This document shows positions 6,788 to 16,983 of a DNA stretch of 35,970 nucleotides, in pieces. Within the stretch, counting starts at the first letter, position 1. Every line of letters begins with the position of its first letter. Below the pieces are notes generated by a model. It saw nothing but the letters and a program-made list of their open reading frames with translations. It did not search any database and was not told where the DNA came from. This stretch comes from an uncultured Clostridia bacterium (GTDB taxonomy: Bacteria; Bacillota; Clostridia; Christensenellales; UBA1242), in the NCBI GenBank assembly GCA_937893125.1, contig CALBHW010000024.1, positions 1 through 35,970 on the forward strand. The letters run 5' to 3'. The position numbers and the translations under genes were made by a program.

Positions 6788-9700
6788 ATGTCTAAACTTA
6801 AAAAACTACTTGCTACTGGACTTTTGGTCGTTGTTTCGTGTTTTTCCTATGTGGGCGGAGCAATAGCAAACATTGCAAAGTCACTTTTCTCAGTTGGGAG
6901 CGCTAGCGCAAGTTCTTTTAACGGCGGAAATACGGGTGCATCCGACGCTGTTAAACAAGGTAATATCTTGAGCGTTTCTAAGATTGCAACTGAAATTTCT
7001 ATGGAGGATAGCGTCACAATTGATTTTGGCGGGACAGAAAAAAATGTTACTGCTAAAACTTCTACTGGCACAGATGTTGCTCTTACAAAGGCAAATCTTT
7101 TCATTGAAGTTATTGATCCATATGGAGCGAGCTTAACAAAATATGAAGACGGCGAAATGAAAGTCGTCGACGCATCACAAATTACTCTTACAGAGACTGC
7201 TCTTACTTTGAGTAATCCAAAAACATCGGGCGAATATGAAATTAGACTTCACACAAAGTCAGCTGACGGCATTTGGACATCGACAAGCAGTTACTATATT
7301 AGTGTTTCGTGTGTTAGTTATGAACTTAAACTTGCAACAAACGACTCTATTATTATGCCTTATTCCTTTAAAACAGGGGATAGTGCAAATGAGAGCCTTA
7401 ATATTGCGTTGCCACTTGTTTATGATGAAAATGGCGAGTTGGTTGAAAACAAAGACATCCTTTTGAATGACAATTATGTCGTGAATTACAAAGAACTTAC
7501 AAATGTCAAATTGAGCGATGTTATGAGTTCTTCTATAAAGGGCATCCCAACAGACAACACTTATGCTAAGTATAAGACTTACACAATCAGAAAACTTGCT
7601 GAAGGTGAAGTTTTTAGTGGGGAATACAAACTTAATGTTACTATCGGTGGCGCAACAATTGATTTTAGTGCAGTTACAACTGACACGAAAAATTATGACA
7701 CTGTCGCACCAAGTTTCAAAGTTAACGACGGCAAAAATATTATAAATTATGTCCTTTCAAAAGAGACAAGAGAAGTTGCAAGATATTCTCACACTGTTTC
7801 TGGTTCAACACAATATGAAAGTGATAAAATTGAACTCACAGCAACTCCATCAAGTAAGCTTGATAGTTTTGCTTATAAAGAAAGGGTTTATCTTCCAAAA
7901 ATTACTGCAATCAATGCAAATAATAAGGAAGAAAGTCTCCCATATTTCTACTATTATGTAATTAAAGAAAAGGTTGGCGAGGTTTATTCTGTTACTGACA
8001 ATGTCGTAATGGGTAAGGATGAAAAAGGCTTCTACTTTGAACCACAAGGCGATGTTGGCACTTTCTACAACCTATATTATAATGCTGTTGACGCTTTTGG
8101 TCATTCTGCAACTCCAGCGGACTATACAAAGAAAGTCACAGACGCAAAACTTGATAACTATGCAATAACAGGCAGTTATTTGGCTGAAAAGTTCGGCAAA
8201 GAAGAATATCTTGACGAAATGAATGACCAAACTTACAAAATGCCTTCAAAATTGCTTGTTAAAGACGGCGTTACAACAAAAATCACTCTTCCAGCAGTTT
8301 GGGCTTATGATAAGAGCGGAATTAAGCAAGTTTGGAGAAGTTTGAGCTCAGATTCAAGCACACTTATTTCTACAAAGAGTTCTACTGAAACTGAAAAGAA
8401 GAGCGGAACATTCTATTTGACAAGTGACTCAGCTAAAACAACTGAACCAAGCAATATCGAAATGCCAGGAAAGACATTTGATACAGATGGAAATATCGAA
8501 ACAAGATATAGTATTGCTGATTTTGTTACTTTTAAAGCAGTTCTTAAAGACGGCGAAAGTACAAAGAATGTTGAAATCTATGAAGTCAAGAGTGAAAGAG
8601 ACAGCATTGGCGATTTGAAGATTAGAACAACTAATGGCGTTAATGCTGACGACGACAAATATCTTTATTACTATGACACTGCTTCTCAATCGTTCTATTT
8701 GAGTTTAGACGGAACAAAGAAGCCAGAAACGGATACAAAGGTTAACGCAACTGATATTAGGAATTTCAAGAACTCCTGTGATGTTGAACTTGAACTTTCT
8801 TCAAAACTTTTCGGTGCTGGAACTTACACAATTTCTTACTTTGTCCAAGACGCTAGTGCAATTAGCGGGGAAGTTAGAAAAGAATTTACTTTTGATATCG
8901 TTACTGAAAGTTTGGAAGAAACAAAACCAACTGTAACATTTGGTGATAACAATGTAAGCAATGTCGGTAAAGGACAAAAGTTTAGTGTTAAAGTCCCAAC
9001 AGTTAAAGATACAACTGATACAAAACTTCTTGTTAAGTACTATGCAGTTGTAGGCGATGAAGTTAAACTTCTTACAAGTGGGCTTCCAAGTGCAATCACG
9101 AAGATTGACATTGATATGGCTATGGAAATGGGGTCATCAACATTGTATGACCTTGCAAAAGAAGGCAAATCATTTAAGGTCGTTGCTCTTGCATTTAACC
9201 ATTTTGCGGACTCATCTGTTGAATATACAACATCATTTACTGAAGGCGCGGGCATTGGACTTGGTGAAGTTGAAATTACAGTTAAGAATAGTGACGATAG
9301 CGTCGCTCCAAAAATTGATACAATTAGCGAAACAACTGGCATTCCAGAACAAAATGTTGAATACACTGTTGGCGGGGTAACTTTCCTTGACAATTCAAGT
9401 GACGCAAGAGTTCTTGTTGAAATCACTGACACGGACGGAAAATCTTATAATTACTCAACAAATGGCGGGCTTGTAATTGAAAAACTTGCAACTCCAGACG
9501 CAGAAGGCAACACACACAAATATACTTTTGGCGGGGTTAAGTTTACTCCAACAAATGCGGATAGTGATAAGTATTATACAATCACCTACAAACTTGTCGA
9601 TAAATGCGACAACGTAACTGCTTATTCATTTGTTTTGGCACATGTTACAGATAAAACTCCACCTGTTATTAACCTTGATAGCACAGAAAAGAGAACTGTT

Positions 9701-10933
9701 GAACTCGGAACTTCTCTTGACATCACATTTGAAGTAAAAGACAATTCGGGAATCAAGTCAAATACTGTTGTTTGTAAAGATACTGACGATAAGGAATATA
9801 ACCTTGCGTTTGTAGAAGGCAATCGTATTAAATTTGAAGGTTCAAGAGTTGGAACATATACTTTGATTCTTACTTCAATCGACAACAATGATAATAAGTC
9901 GACAAGAGAATTTACAGTAGAAGTAAAGGATACTTTGAAACCTGTTGTCAGCGTTAAGAGTGAAAGTGGTACAGAACTCAAATTTAATGAGTCTACTAAC
10001 GAACTTGAACTTCCTTCAATTTCAGAAGATTCAATGTATGAAGATACAGAAAAGACAACTCCTGCTACAATCTCTATTCCAAGAGCAACAATTAAAGATG
10101 TCAAACCTGACAATGCGCTTAACACTGTTGACTTTGGCGCAACTGGCAGAATGACTATTACAACTCCAAATAAGGATGATGACGGAAGAAGCGAATTCGT
10201 TTATGACTTTAATGGTAATTTGGTTGATAGTTCAGTCAAAAATTCACTTGGACTTGTTGTAAATGGGAACTCATTTGAATTTAAACCATTTGGAAAGAGT
10301 TTCCGTGGCGAATACAAAATTGTCTACTCTGGGACAGATAATAGTGGTTTAAGTGCTACAAGCAAAACTATTAGGATTTCTGTTGGTGATACGGTTAAAC
10401 CTGAAATTTTCTTGACATCTTCCTTCCAAACAAAACTTGACAATGGCTTTGTTCTTGATGGTGAAAACAACACATTGACATTCAATGCGAATGCAAAGAT
10501 TAAGGGAAAAGCGGAAGACTACACAAGTGAAGACTTGTATGTTGCAGATAACATTGGATTTGACGTTGCTGATGATGTTGATTATATCAAAGTTAATGTT
10601 TATATCACAGACCCAAGTGGCAACATTTTGGATGCTGAATCTGACACAACAACGACAAAGACAACTTATAAGTTTACAAAAGCGGGAACGTATACAATGA
10701 CTTTCTCGGTTACTGACGCAACTGGAACAAACAAACAAACAATTACTAGAAAGTTTGTTGTTAAAGCAAAAGCTTCAAGTTCAGTTGACACCGCTACAAT
10801 TGTTGGAACAGTTTTGATTGTTGTTTCTGCACTTATCCTTGCTGGTATCATTATTTACCTTGTTCGTGGAGTTAAACTTCTTCCAAAAAAGAACAAAAAA
10901 GCAAGCAAAAAGAATGACAAAAAATCTGACTAA
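6788..10933 (+). CDS. Giant single-pass surface protein with Ig-like repeats
   Basis: A 1381-aa protein. It has an N-terminal signal peptide (SKLKK then a hydrophobic core to about residue 40), a very long Ser/Thr/Asp-rich ectodomain, one transmembrane helix at about 1337-1358 (TIVGTVLIVVSALILAGIII) and a lysine-rich cytoplasmic tail ending KKNDKKSD. The ectodomain contains repeated beta-sandwich modules of the bacterial Ig-like/HYR type, best seen around 950-1060: DKTPPVINLD, DITFEVKDNSGIKS, YTLILTSIDNNDN, then FTVEVKDTLKPVVSV. There is no LPXTG motif, so anchoring is by the helix. TAGGGAGA precedes the ATG. It probably acts in adhesion, scaffolding or polymer binding; no enzyme motif is seen. 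Compare the similar topology of the gene at 22791. Confidence 0.8.
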   Translation: MSKLKKLLATGLLVVVSCFSYVGGAIANIAKSLFSVGSASASSFNGGNTGASDAVKQGNILSVSKIATEISMEDSVTIDFGGTEKNVTAKTSTGTDVALTKANLFIEVIDPYGASLTKYEDGEMKVVDASQITLTETALTLSNPKTSGEYEIRLHTKSADGIWTSTSSYYISVSCVSYELKLATNDSIIMPYSFKTGDSANESLNIALPLVYDENGELVENKDILLNDNYVVNYKELTNVKLSDVMSSSIKGIPTDNTYAKYKTYTIRKLAEGEVFSGEYKLNVTIGGATIDFSAVTTDTKNYDTVAPSFKVNDGKNIINYVLSKETREVARYSHTVSGSTQYESDKIELTATPSSKLDSFAYKERVYLPKITAINANNKEESLPYFYYYVIKEKVGEVYSVTDNVVMGKDEKGFYFEPQGDVGTFYNLYYNAVDAFGHSATPADYTKKVTDAKLDNYAITGSYLAEKFGKEEYLDEMNDQTYKMPSKLLVKDGVTTKITLPAVWAYDKSGIKQVWRSLSSDSSTLISTKSSTETEKKSGTFYLTSDSAKTTEPSNIEMPGKTFDTDGNIETRYSIADFVTFKAVLKDGESTKNVEIYEVKSERDSIGDLKIRTTNGVNADDDKYLYYYDTASQSFYLSLDGTKKPETDTKVNATDIRNFKNSCDVELELSSKLFGAGTYTISYFVQDASAISGEVRKEFTFDIVTESLEETKPTVTFGDNNVSNVGKGQKFSVKVPTVKDTTDTKLLVKYYAVVGDEVKLLTSGLPSAITKIDIDMAMEMGSSTLYDLAKEGKSFKVVALAFNHFADSSVEYTTSFTEGAGIGLGEVEITVKNSDDSVAPKIDTISETTGIPEQNVEYTVGGVTFLDNSSDARVLVEITDTDGKSYNYSTNGGLVIEKLATPDAEGNTHKYTFGGVKFTPTNADSDKYYTITYKLVDKCDNVTAYSFVLAHVTDKTPPVINLDSTEKRTVELGTSLDITFEVKDNSGIKSNTVVCKDTDDKEYNLAFVEGNRIKFEGSRVGTYTLILTSIDNNDNKSTREFTVEVKDTLKPVVSVKSESGTELKFNESTNELELPSISEDSMYEDTEKTTPATISIPRATIKDVKPDNALNTVDFGATGRMTITTPNKDDDGRSEFVYDFNGNLVDSSVKNSLGLVVNGNSFEFKPFGKSFRGEYKIVYSGTDNSGLSATSKTIRISVGDTVKPEIFLTSSFQTKLDNGFVLDGENNTLTFNANAKIKGKAEDYTSEDLYVADNIGFDVADDVDYIKVNVYITDPSGNILDAESDTTTTKTTYKFTKAGTYTMTFSVTDATGTNKQTITRKFVVKAKASSSVDTATIVGTVLIVVSALILAGIIIYLVRGVKLLPKKNKKASKKNDKKSD

Positions 10934-10960
10934 CGATTGAAAAGTTATCTTAACAAAATA

Positions 10961-10999
10961 AAAGACATCTAATTGAGATTTCTCTTGGATGTCTTTTTC
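10961..10999 (+). terminator. Terminator of the surface-protein gene
   Basis: Stem AAAGACATC (10961-10969) / GATGTCTTT (10988-10996) followed by T residues, 27 bp after the stop. Confidence 0.85.
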
Positions 11000-11125
11000 A
11001 TTGCAATAACTTGCACAATAATCAAAAGTGCGTTGGCGTTTTGATAAATTTTAAAATAATTTATTGTGTAATAGGGAAAAATATTTTTGTAATCATACAA
11101 TTTTTGATTTTTGCAAACAAATACA

Positions 11126-11154
11126 TTGTGCTTTTGATTGACGTGTGCTAAAAT
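11126..11154 (+). promoter_or_regulatory. uvrB promoter
   Basis: TTGTGC (11126-11131), 17 bp, TAAAAT (11149-11154) preceded by TGC (extended -10). No LexA-type operator was recognised. Confidence 0.5.
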
Positions 11155-11185
11155 TATGTTGCTTAGAATATTAAAAGGAGAAGAA

Positions 11186-13147
11186 ATGGCTTACGACTTA
11201 CATTCAGACTATTCGCTTTGTGGCGACCAACCCCAAGCGGTAAAAAGTATAGTGGACGGAATAAATGCGGGGCTTAAAGAACAAGTTTTGCAAGGTGTCA
11301 CTGGTAGTGGAAAAACTTTTACAATGGCGAATATAATTAAGCAAGTTAACAAGCCAACTCTTGTTCTTGCGCATAACAAAACTCTTGCGGGGCAACTTTG
11401 CAACGAGTTTAGAGAGTTTTTCCCTAATAATAGAGTAGAATATTTTGTTTCATATTATGACTACTATCAACCAGAAGCGTATATTGTCAAAAGTGACACA
11501 TATATTGAAAAAGACGCGTCTGTTAACGACGAAATAGATAAGCTTCGCCACTCAGCGACTTGCTCACTACTTGAAACCGATAATGTTATTGTTGTTGCAT
11601 CCGTTTCTTGTATTTACGCGCTTGGCGCACCACAAGAATATTACGATATGAGCATATCTATTCGTGTCGGCGAGGATTATGATAGAAATGAAATTATAAG
11701 CCGACTAATTGAAATTAGATACGAGCGTAACGATATTGATTTTAAAAGGTCAACTTTTAGAGTAAAGGGCGATGTTTTAGACATATTTCCTGCAAATTAT
11801 GGTGAAAAAGCGGTTAGAATTGAGTTTTTTGACAATACTGTTGAGAGAATTTATGAGTTTGATATCATTTCAAACAAAGCGATTTGTGATTTGAAGCATG
11901 TGGCGATTTTCCCAGCAACACACTATGCTGTTAAAAGTGAGGAACTTTTAAAAGCAATAGAGCAAATTGAAAAAGATAGAGACAATGAAGTCGCACAATT
12001 TGAAAAACAAGGTAAACTTATTGAAGCGCAACGACTTAAAGAGCGTGTTAGTTATGACATTGAGATGATGCGTGAAGTTGGATATTGTAGCGGTATTGAA
12101 AATTATTCTAGATATTTTGACGGAAGAAAACCAGGACAAGCGCCTTTCACTTTGTTAGACTATTTTAAAGACGACTTTTTGCTCTTTGTTGATGAAAGTC
12201 ACATCACTTTGCCACAAGTTCGCGGGATGTATAACGGTGATAGGATGCGAAAAAAGGCGCTCGTCGACTACGGATTTCGTTTGCAATCGGCTTTTGATAA
12301 TAGACCGCTTAATTTTGACGAATTTAATGAAAGAATAAATCAAGTTGTTTATGTGTCTGCGACACCTTCTAGTTATGAAATGTCGCGTGCTGAAAATATT
12401 GCTATTCAACTTATTCGCCCAACGGGGCTACTTGACCCAGTTGTCGAAGTTAGACCAACAAAATATCAAGTTGATGATTTGATTGACGAGATAAAAAATA
12501 CTATCGAAAAGAATGGACGTGTACTTATTACGACTCTTACAAAAAAAATGGCGGAGAGTTTGACGGAGTATTTGACAGATTACAAGTTAAAAGTTAGATA
12601 TATGCACTCGGATATTGATGCACTTGAAAGGTTGGAGATTATTCGCGGACTTAGAAGCGGAAGTTTTGATGTTTTAGTCGGGATTAACCTTCTTCGTGAA
12701 GGGCTTGACCTTCCTGAAGTTATGCTAGTTGCAATTTTAGACGCTGATAAAGAAGGCTTCCTTAGGAGTGAAACGGCTCTCATTCAAACTATTGGAAGGG
12801 CGGCGAGAAATAGCGAGTCAAAGGTTATTATGTATGCTGACAATATGACCGATTCTATGAAAAATGCTATTGATATAACAAACGAACGACGAAAAATTCA
12901 ACAGAAATATAACGAGGAACATAATATTACTCCAAAAACCATCATTAAAGGCTTGTCAAGTGTTCTTGAAATTAGTTCAAAGAGCAAACAAGAGAAGAAA
13001 GACGACAAAATGAGCCGAAAAGACATTTCGCAAGAGATTGATAGATTAAAATCGATGATGGAAGTTTGTGTAAGGTCGCTAGACTTTGAAAGTGCGATTA
13101 GACTTAGGGATAGAATTTCAGAGTTAAAGGTTATGCTTAATAATTAG
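11186..13147 (+). CDS. uvrB: Excinuclease ABC subunit B
   Basis: A 653-aa DNA-damage-verifying helicase-like subunit of UvrABC nucleotide excision repair. Walker A GVTGSGKT is at 37-44. The beta-hairpin region YYDYYQPEAY inserts between strands at lesions. Motif II is DESH (VDESHITLPQVRG), the C-terminal helicase lobe has REGLDLPEV and QTIGRAARN, and a UVR domain that binds UvrA/UvrC lies at about 615-650. The ATG at 11186 is preferred over one at 11138 because AAAAGGAG lies about 7 nt upstream and UvrB proteins begin near this residue. uvrA follows on the same strand after 130 bp; uvrC is not in the window. Confidence 0.97.
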   Translation: MAYDLHSDYSLCGDQPQAVKSIVDGINAGLKEQVLQGVTGSGKTFTMANIIKQVNKPTLVLAHNKTLAGQLCNEFREFFPNNRVEYFVSYYDYYQPEAYIVKSDTYIEKDASVNDEIDKLRHSATCSLLETDNVIVVASVSCIYALGAPQEYYDMSISIRVGEDYDRNEIISRLIEIRYERNDIDFKRSTFRVKGDVLDIFPANYGEKAVRIEFFDNTVERIYEFDIISNKAICDLKHVAIFPATHYAVKSEELLKAIEQIEKDRDNEVAQFEKQGKLIEAQRLKERVSYDIEMMREVGYCSGIENYSRYFDGRKPGQAPFTLLDYFKDDFLLFVDESHITLPQVRGMYNGDRMRKKALVDYGFRLQSAFDNRPLNFDEFNERINQVVYVSATPSSYEMSRAENIAIQLIRPTGLLDPVVEVRPTKYQVDDLIDEIKNTIEKNGRVLITTLTKKMAESLTEYLTDYKLKVRYMHSDIDALERLEIIRGLRSGSFDVLVGINLLREGLDLPEVMLVAILDADKEGFLRSETALIQTIGRAARNSESKVIMYADNMTDSMKNAIDITNERRKIQQKYNEEHNITPKTIIKGLSSVLEISSKSKQEKKDDKMSRKDISQEIDRLKSMMEVCVRSLDFESAIRLRDRISELKVMLNN

Positions 13148-13277
13148 TTTTTATCTTAATGTGAAATTTATAGCAAGAAAGTTACAATGTGATAGGTTTT
13201 TTATAAGTTGATAATTTTTTTTAAAATATCAAAAAATGCTAGATTTTAACTTTAAATTGAAAAAAAAAGGACAAAAA

Positions 13278-16100
13278 ATGGAAGAAAATATCATAATTAG
13301 GGGCGCAAAAGAGAATAATTTAAAAAATATAAGTCTTGTGCTCCCTAGAAATAAAATGATTGTTTTTAGTGGCGTAAGCGGGTCGGGCAAGTCGACGCTT
13401 GCTTTTGATACAATTTTTGCGGAAGGTCAAAGGCGTTTTATTGAGTCCCTTTCATCTTATGCTCGTCAGTTTTTGGGGCAAATGGGTAAACCTGATGTTG
13501 AGAGTATTGAAGGCTTGTCTCCAGCGATTTCAATTGACCAAAAAACCACTTCACACAACCCTCGTTCGACGGTTGGAACGGTGACGGAAATTTACGATTA
13601 TTTGCGTCTTCTTTTTGCGCGTCTTGGAACTCCTTATTGCCCAAATTGTAAAAAACCGATTTCAACAATGAGTGTTGATACGATTGTTGAAAACATTATG
13701 GCTTTTGAAAACGATTCAAAAGTGATAATTGTTGCACCAATTGTAAGGCAGGAAAAAGGAAGTTTTCAAAAACTTTTTGATGATTTGAAAAAAGATGGCT
13801 ATGTGCGTGTTGAAGTCGACGGGGAAATAAAAGAACTCAGTGAGGACATAAAACTTGATAAAAATTTGAAGCACGACATTAGTGTTGTTGTGGATAGGCT
13901 GAAAATAAGGAATGAAAATTTGAGCCGTTTAACGCAAAGTGTTGAAAGTGCCTTGAAACTTTCCAACGGGCTTGTCGTTGCAAATATAAACGGAACCGAC
14001 TATATGTATAACAACTCGTACGCTTGCGACACTTGTGGGTTTAGTTTTGAAGAAATTTCGCCTAGATTATTTAGTTTTAATAGCCCCTTTGGTGCGTGCG
14101 AAATGTGTTCTGGACTTGGATTTACAACCGATATTGATGAAAACTTGATTATAAAAGACAAGGAAAAAACGCTCAGACAAGGCGGAATGCGCATTTCGAC
14201 TTGGACGATGGAAGTGTCAAATATTAGCGATATGTACCTTAATGCTCTTTCAAAAAAGTACGATTTTAGTCTCGACGAACCGATAAAAGATTTACCAAAA
14301 CGCGTTATGGATATTTTGCTTTATGGAAACAATGGTGAAGAGCTTGACTTGCATTACGGCGGATATTCTAAATGGGCGGGGGGCGAATATAAAGGAAGTT
14401 ATGAAGGTATTATTCCAAATTTAAGAAGGCGTTTTAGAGAATCGAAGTCGGAATATGCAAAACAAGAGATTTCAAAACTTATGCGTGAAAAGGAGTGTAC
14501 TTGTTGCCACGGCAAAAGGCTTAACGAAAAGGCACTCTCCATATATGTTGGACGCAAAAACATTGTTGAACTTACCGATATGAGCGCGAGCGATTTGCTT
14601 GATTTTTTCAATAAGTTAACTTTTAAAGAAAGCGAAAAGACGATAGCTCAACCTATTTTAAAGGAAATTATGGCTAGACTTAATTTTCTTTGTGATGTTG
14701 GGCTAGACTATTTGACTTTAAGTAGAATGTCAAGAACATTAAGCGGGGGCGAAGCGCAAAGAATTAGGCTCGCGACCCAAATTGGGAGCGGACTTGTTGG
14801 CGTCTTGTATATTTTGGACGAGCCTAGTATAGGATTGCACCAGTATGATAACGAAAAATTGTTAAACTCACTCAAAAAACTTCGCGATTTAGGTAATACA
14901 CTTATAATCGTCGAACATGACGAAGATACAATTCGTTCTGCCGATTATATTGTTGATATTGGAAAATTTGCGGGAGTAAGGGGCGGAAATGTCGTTGCAC
15001 AGGGAACAGTCCAAGATATTATGAGAAGTAAGGATTCGCTTACTGGAAAATTTCTTTCTGGCGAATTATCAATTGAAATACCAAAAACAAGGCGCAAACC
15101 AACCGATTTTATTAAAATCAAGGGCGCAAAACAAAATAATTTGAAAAATTTGACTGTAGACATACCTTTGAATGTATTGACCGTGGTTACTGGATTGTCA
15201 GGGAGCGGGAAAAGTAGTCTTATCAACGAAGTTTTATATCCAGCAGTGTCAAATTTGGTTATGAAAACGACTTTAACTGAAGGAAAATATAAATCTATTT
15301 CGGGTACGGAAAAGATTGACAAGGTCATCAACATCGACCAATCTCCTATTGGGAAAACTCCACGAAGTAATCCCGCGACATACATTGGGCTTTTTACACT
15401 TATAAGGGAGCTTTTTGCTTCGACCAAAGACGCAAAGGAGCGCGGATACACAAGCGGGCGTTTTAGTTTTAATGTCAAAGGCGGAAGATGCGAAGCGTGC
15501 GAAGGCGACGGCGAGAAAAAAATTGAGATGTATTTTTTGCCAGATGTACATGTTCCATGCCCAGAATGCAAAGGCAAGAGATACAACAAAGAGACCTTGC
15601 AAGTAAAATATAAGGGTAAAAATATTAGCGATGTTCTTAATATGACAGTTGAAGATGCTTTAACTTTTTTTGAAAGTATCCCTTCTATTAAAAATAAGGT
15701 TCAAGCGCTTTATGATGTGGGACTCGGCTATATAAAACTTGGACAAAGTGCAACAACTTTAAGTGGTGGGGAAGCGCAAAGAGTTAAACTTGCTAGTGAA
15801 CTTTGCAAACGCGACACTGGAAAAACTCTCTACATTTTGGATGAACCAACGACTGGGCTTCACTCGTACGATATCAATAATCTTGTGAAAATTCTCAAAA
15901 AATTGGTCGAAAAAAATAATTCTGTTGTTGTTATAGAACACAATCTCGATGTAATAAAAGTTGCTGATTATATTATCGACCTTGGACCAAATGGTGGCGA
16001 TCGCGGGGGCGAACTTGTTGCAAAAGGAACTCCAGAACAAATTGCAAAATGTAAAGAAAGTAAAACGGGAATTTTTCTTAAAAAGATTTTAAATGTTTAA
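13278..16100 (+). CDS. uvrA: Excinuclease ABC subunit A
   Basis: A 940-aa dimeric ABC-type ATPase that finds DNA damage and loads UvrB. Two ATPase modules are present: Walker A GVSGSGKST near 35 and GLSGSGKSS near 638, each with an LSGGEAQR signature and LDEP Walker B. The cysteine pairs of the zinc modules are intact: CDTC/CEMC (about 249-276), CTCC (about 406) and CEAC/CPEC (about 738-765). AAAGGAC precedes the ATG at 13278; an in-frame ATG at 13236 has no such site. It follows uvrB after 130 bp. Ordinary vertical gene content. Confidence 0.97.
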   Translation: MEENIIIRGAKENNLKNISLVLPRNKMIVFSGVSGSGKSTLAFDTIFAEGQRRFIESLSSYARQFLGQMGKPDVESIEGLSPAISIDQKTTSHNPRSTVGTVTEIYDYLRLLFARLGTPYCPNCKKPISTMSVDTIVENIMAFENDSKVIIVAPIVRQEKGSFQKLFDDLKKDGYVRVEVDGEIKELSEDIKLDKNLKHDISVVVDRLKIRNENLSRLTQSVESALKLSNGLVVANINGTDYMYNNSYACDTCGFSFEEISPRLFSFNSPFGACEMCSGLGFTTDIDENLIIKDKEKTLRQGGMRISTWTMEVSNISDMYLNALSKKYDFSLDEPIKDLPKRVMDILLYGNNGEELDLHYGGYSKWAGGEYKGSYEGIIPNLRRRFRESKSEYAKQEISKLMREKECTCCHGKRLNEKALSIYVGRKNIVELTDMSASDLLDFFNKLTFKESEKTIAQPILKEIMARLNFLCDVGLDYLTLSRMSRTLSGGEAQRIRLATQIGSGLVGVLYILDEPSIGLHQYDNEKLLNSLKKLRDLGNTLIIVEHDEDTIRSADYIVDIGKFAGVRGGNVVAQGTVQDIMRSKDSLTGKFLSGELSIEIPKTRRKPTDFIKIKGAKQNNLKNLTVDIPLNVLTVVTGLSGSGKSSLINEVLYPAVSNLVMKTTLTEGKYKSISGTEKIDKVINIDQSPIGKTPRSNPATYIGLFTLIRELFASTKDAKERGYTSGRFSFNVKGGRCEACEGDGEKKIEMYFLPDVHVPCPECKGKRYNKETLQVKYKGKNISDVLNMTVEDALTFFESIPSIKNKVQALYDVGLGYIKLGQSATTLSGGEAQRVKLASELCKRDTGKTLYILDEPTTGLHSYDINNLVKILKKLVEKNNSVVVIEHNLDVIKVADYIIDLGPNGGDRGGELVAKGTPEQIAKCKESKTGIFLKKILNV

Positions 16101-16113
16101 AATAATAGTAAAA

Positions 16114-16140
16114 GTAAGGTGCGTTTTGCTTCTTATTTTT
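16114..16140 (+). terminator. Probable uvrA terminator
   Basis: Imperfect stem GTAAGGTGC / GCTTCTTAT (one mismatch, two wobbles) around GTTTT, followed by T4. Confidence 0.5.
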
Positions 16141-16387
16141 CTTTGTAGTATCCAACAAACTTTTTTAGGGTAATCAAAATTACATAGGAAAGTTTTAGTG
16201 TAGAGCTATGATATCAAAAAATATTTAACGTTATAGACTTAAAATTTTATTGCATGTGCGGGCATTTAAAAATGCATTGTATAATGGCATATAGGCGCTT
16301 TTGCTAGTAAATTCATTTATGATAAATTTTTCAATTTGTAAAAAATTCATAATAAAACCTATTTTATTATAAATTGTTGCCATTCAA
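16141..16387. other. AT-rich intergenic, no gene seen
   Basis: With its flanks this makes a 322-bp gap. GCATTTAAAAATGC (about 16262-16275) followed by TTGTATAAT suggests a -10 box beside a small hairpin, but no good -35 or reading frame goes with it. Confidence 0.4.
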
Positions 16388-16416
16388 TTGCAAAATTTGA
16401 CAAAAAAAGATATAAT
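16388..16416 (+). promoter_or_regulatory. J-protein promoter, apparently leaderless
   Basis: TTGCAA (16388-16393), 17 bp, consensus TATAAT (16411-16416). The GTG start at 16423 lies 6 nt beyond the -10, and there is no Shine-Dalgarno. Confidence 0.65.
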
Positions 16417-16422
16417 TAAATT

Positions 16423-16833
16423 GTGGATAACTATTACGAAATATTAAAAATAAAGCCAAATGCAACTGAAAGGGAAATAAAACTGGCTTTTATAGGTCTC
16501 GTGTCAAAATATCATCCTGATGTTTATGAGGGCGATAAGGAATATGCGGAAAAGTATACTGCAACTCTTACAGAGGCGTATTCAACCTTAAAAGACCCAG
16601 AAAAAAGGCGTGACTATGACTTGCGGTTTAACGCACGAAACGAAAAGCGTTCACCTAAAACTCCTTCGGGCGAAAATTACAACCAAGTAATGTCAAAAAA
16701 ATATTTTAAAAATGCAGAAAGAAAGACACAAGGGAATGGCTTTTTTAGAAAGCTTTTTAGGTCAAAGTTGTTTTACTGCTTGCTTTTCATCTTTGGGATA
16801 GAAGTACTTATAATACTGCTTTTGTATGTTTAG
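16423..16833 (+). CDS. Membrane-anchored J-domain protein
   Basis: A 136-aa protein. Residues 1-66 are a complete J domain with the HPD motif (KYHPDVY), which stimulates the ATPase of DnaK-type Hsp70. There is no G/F region, zinc domain or C-terminal substrate domain, so it is not DnaJ itself. A basic linker (about 70-112) leads to one C-terminal transmembrane segment (LFYCLLFIFGIEVLIILLL), giving a tail-anchored topology with the J domain in the cytosol. It starts at GTG. It stands alone between uvrA and a membrane protein. The role is presumably recruiting DnaK to the membrane; the client is unknown. Confidence 0.85.
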   Translation: MDNYYEILKIKPNATEREIKLAFIGLVSKYHPDVYEGDKEYAEKYTATLTEAYSTLKDPEKRRDYDLRFNARNEKRSPKTPSGENYNQVMSKKYFKNAERKTQGNGFFRKLFRSKLFYCLLFIFGIEVLIILLLYV

Positions 16834-16910
16834 TCGTTTTTAATAAAAGTTTTAGTGTTTAACATAGTTAATATAATTGTTTTATTGATAAATATTTGAA
16901 CGAATAGAGA

Positions 16911-16940
16911 AGTGCGGATTTGCAATATCCGTGCTTTTTT
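16911..16940 (+). terminator. Terminator of the J-protein gene
   Basis: Stem AGTGCGGAT (16911-16919) / ATCCGTGCT (16927-16935), 9 bp with two wobbles, then a T tract. Confidence 0.8.
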
Positions 16941-16942
16941 AT

Positions 16943-16983
16943 CCCTAAAAATGTGTTGCTGTTAAGCAACATATTTTTGGGGG
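16943..16983. promoter_or_regulatory. Long hairpin overlapping a -35 region
   Basis: An inverted repeat of about 18 bp around a GTTA loop: CC(C/T)AAAAATGTGTTGCT and its complement, nearly perfect with one wobble and one bulge. Its right arm covers the putative -35 of the next gene (16976-16981). It could be an operator, or a second terminator (AGCAAC then ATATTTTT). The GTTA loop is the one used in the 1-60 repeat hairpins. Confidence 0.5.

Noticed and set aside
9040..9432. Minus-strand 130-aa frame, and others inside the 6788-10933 gene
   Set aside because: Shadow frames of a Ser/Thr-rich coding sequence; no ribosome sites or recognisable domains.
14945..15589. Minus-strand 214-aa frame inside uvrA
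   Set aside because: Antisense to conserved UvrA motifs; shadow frame.
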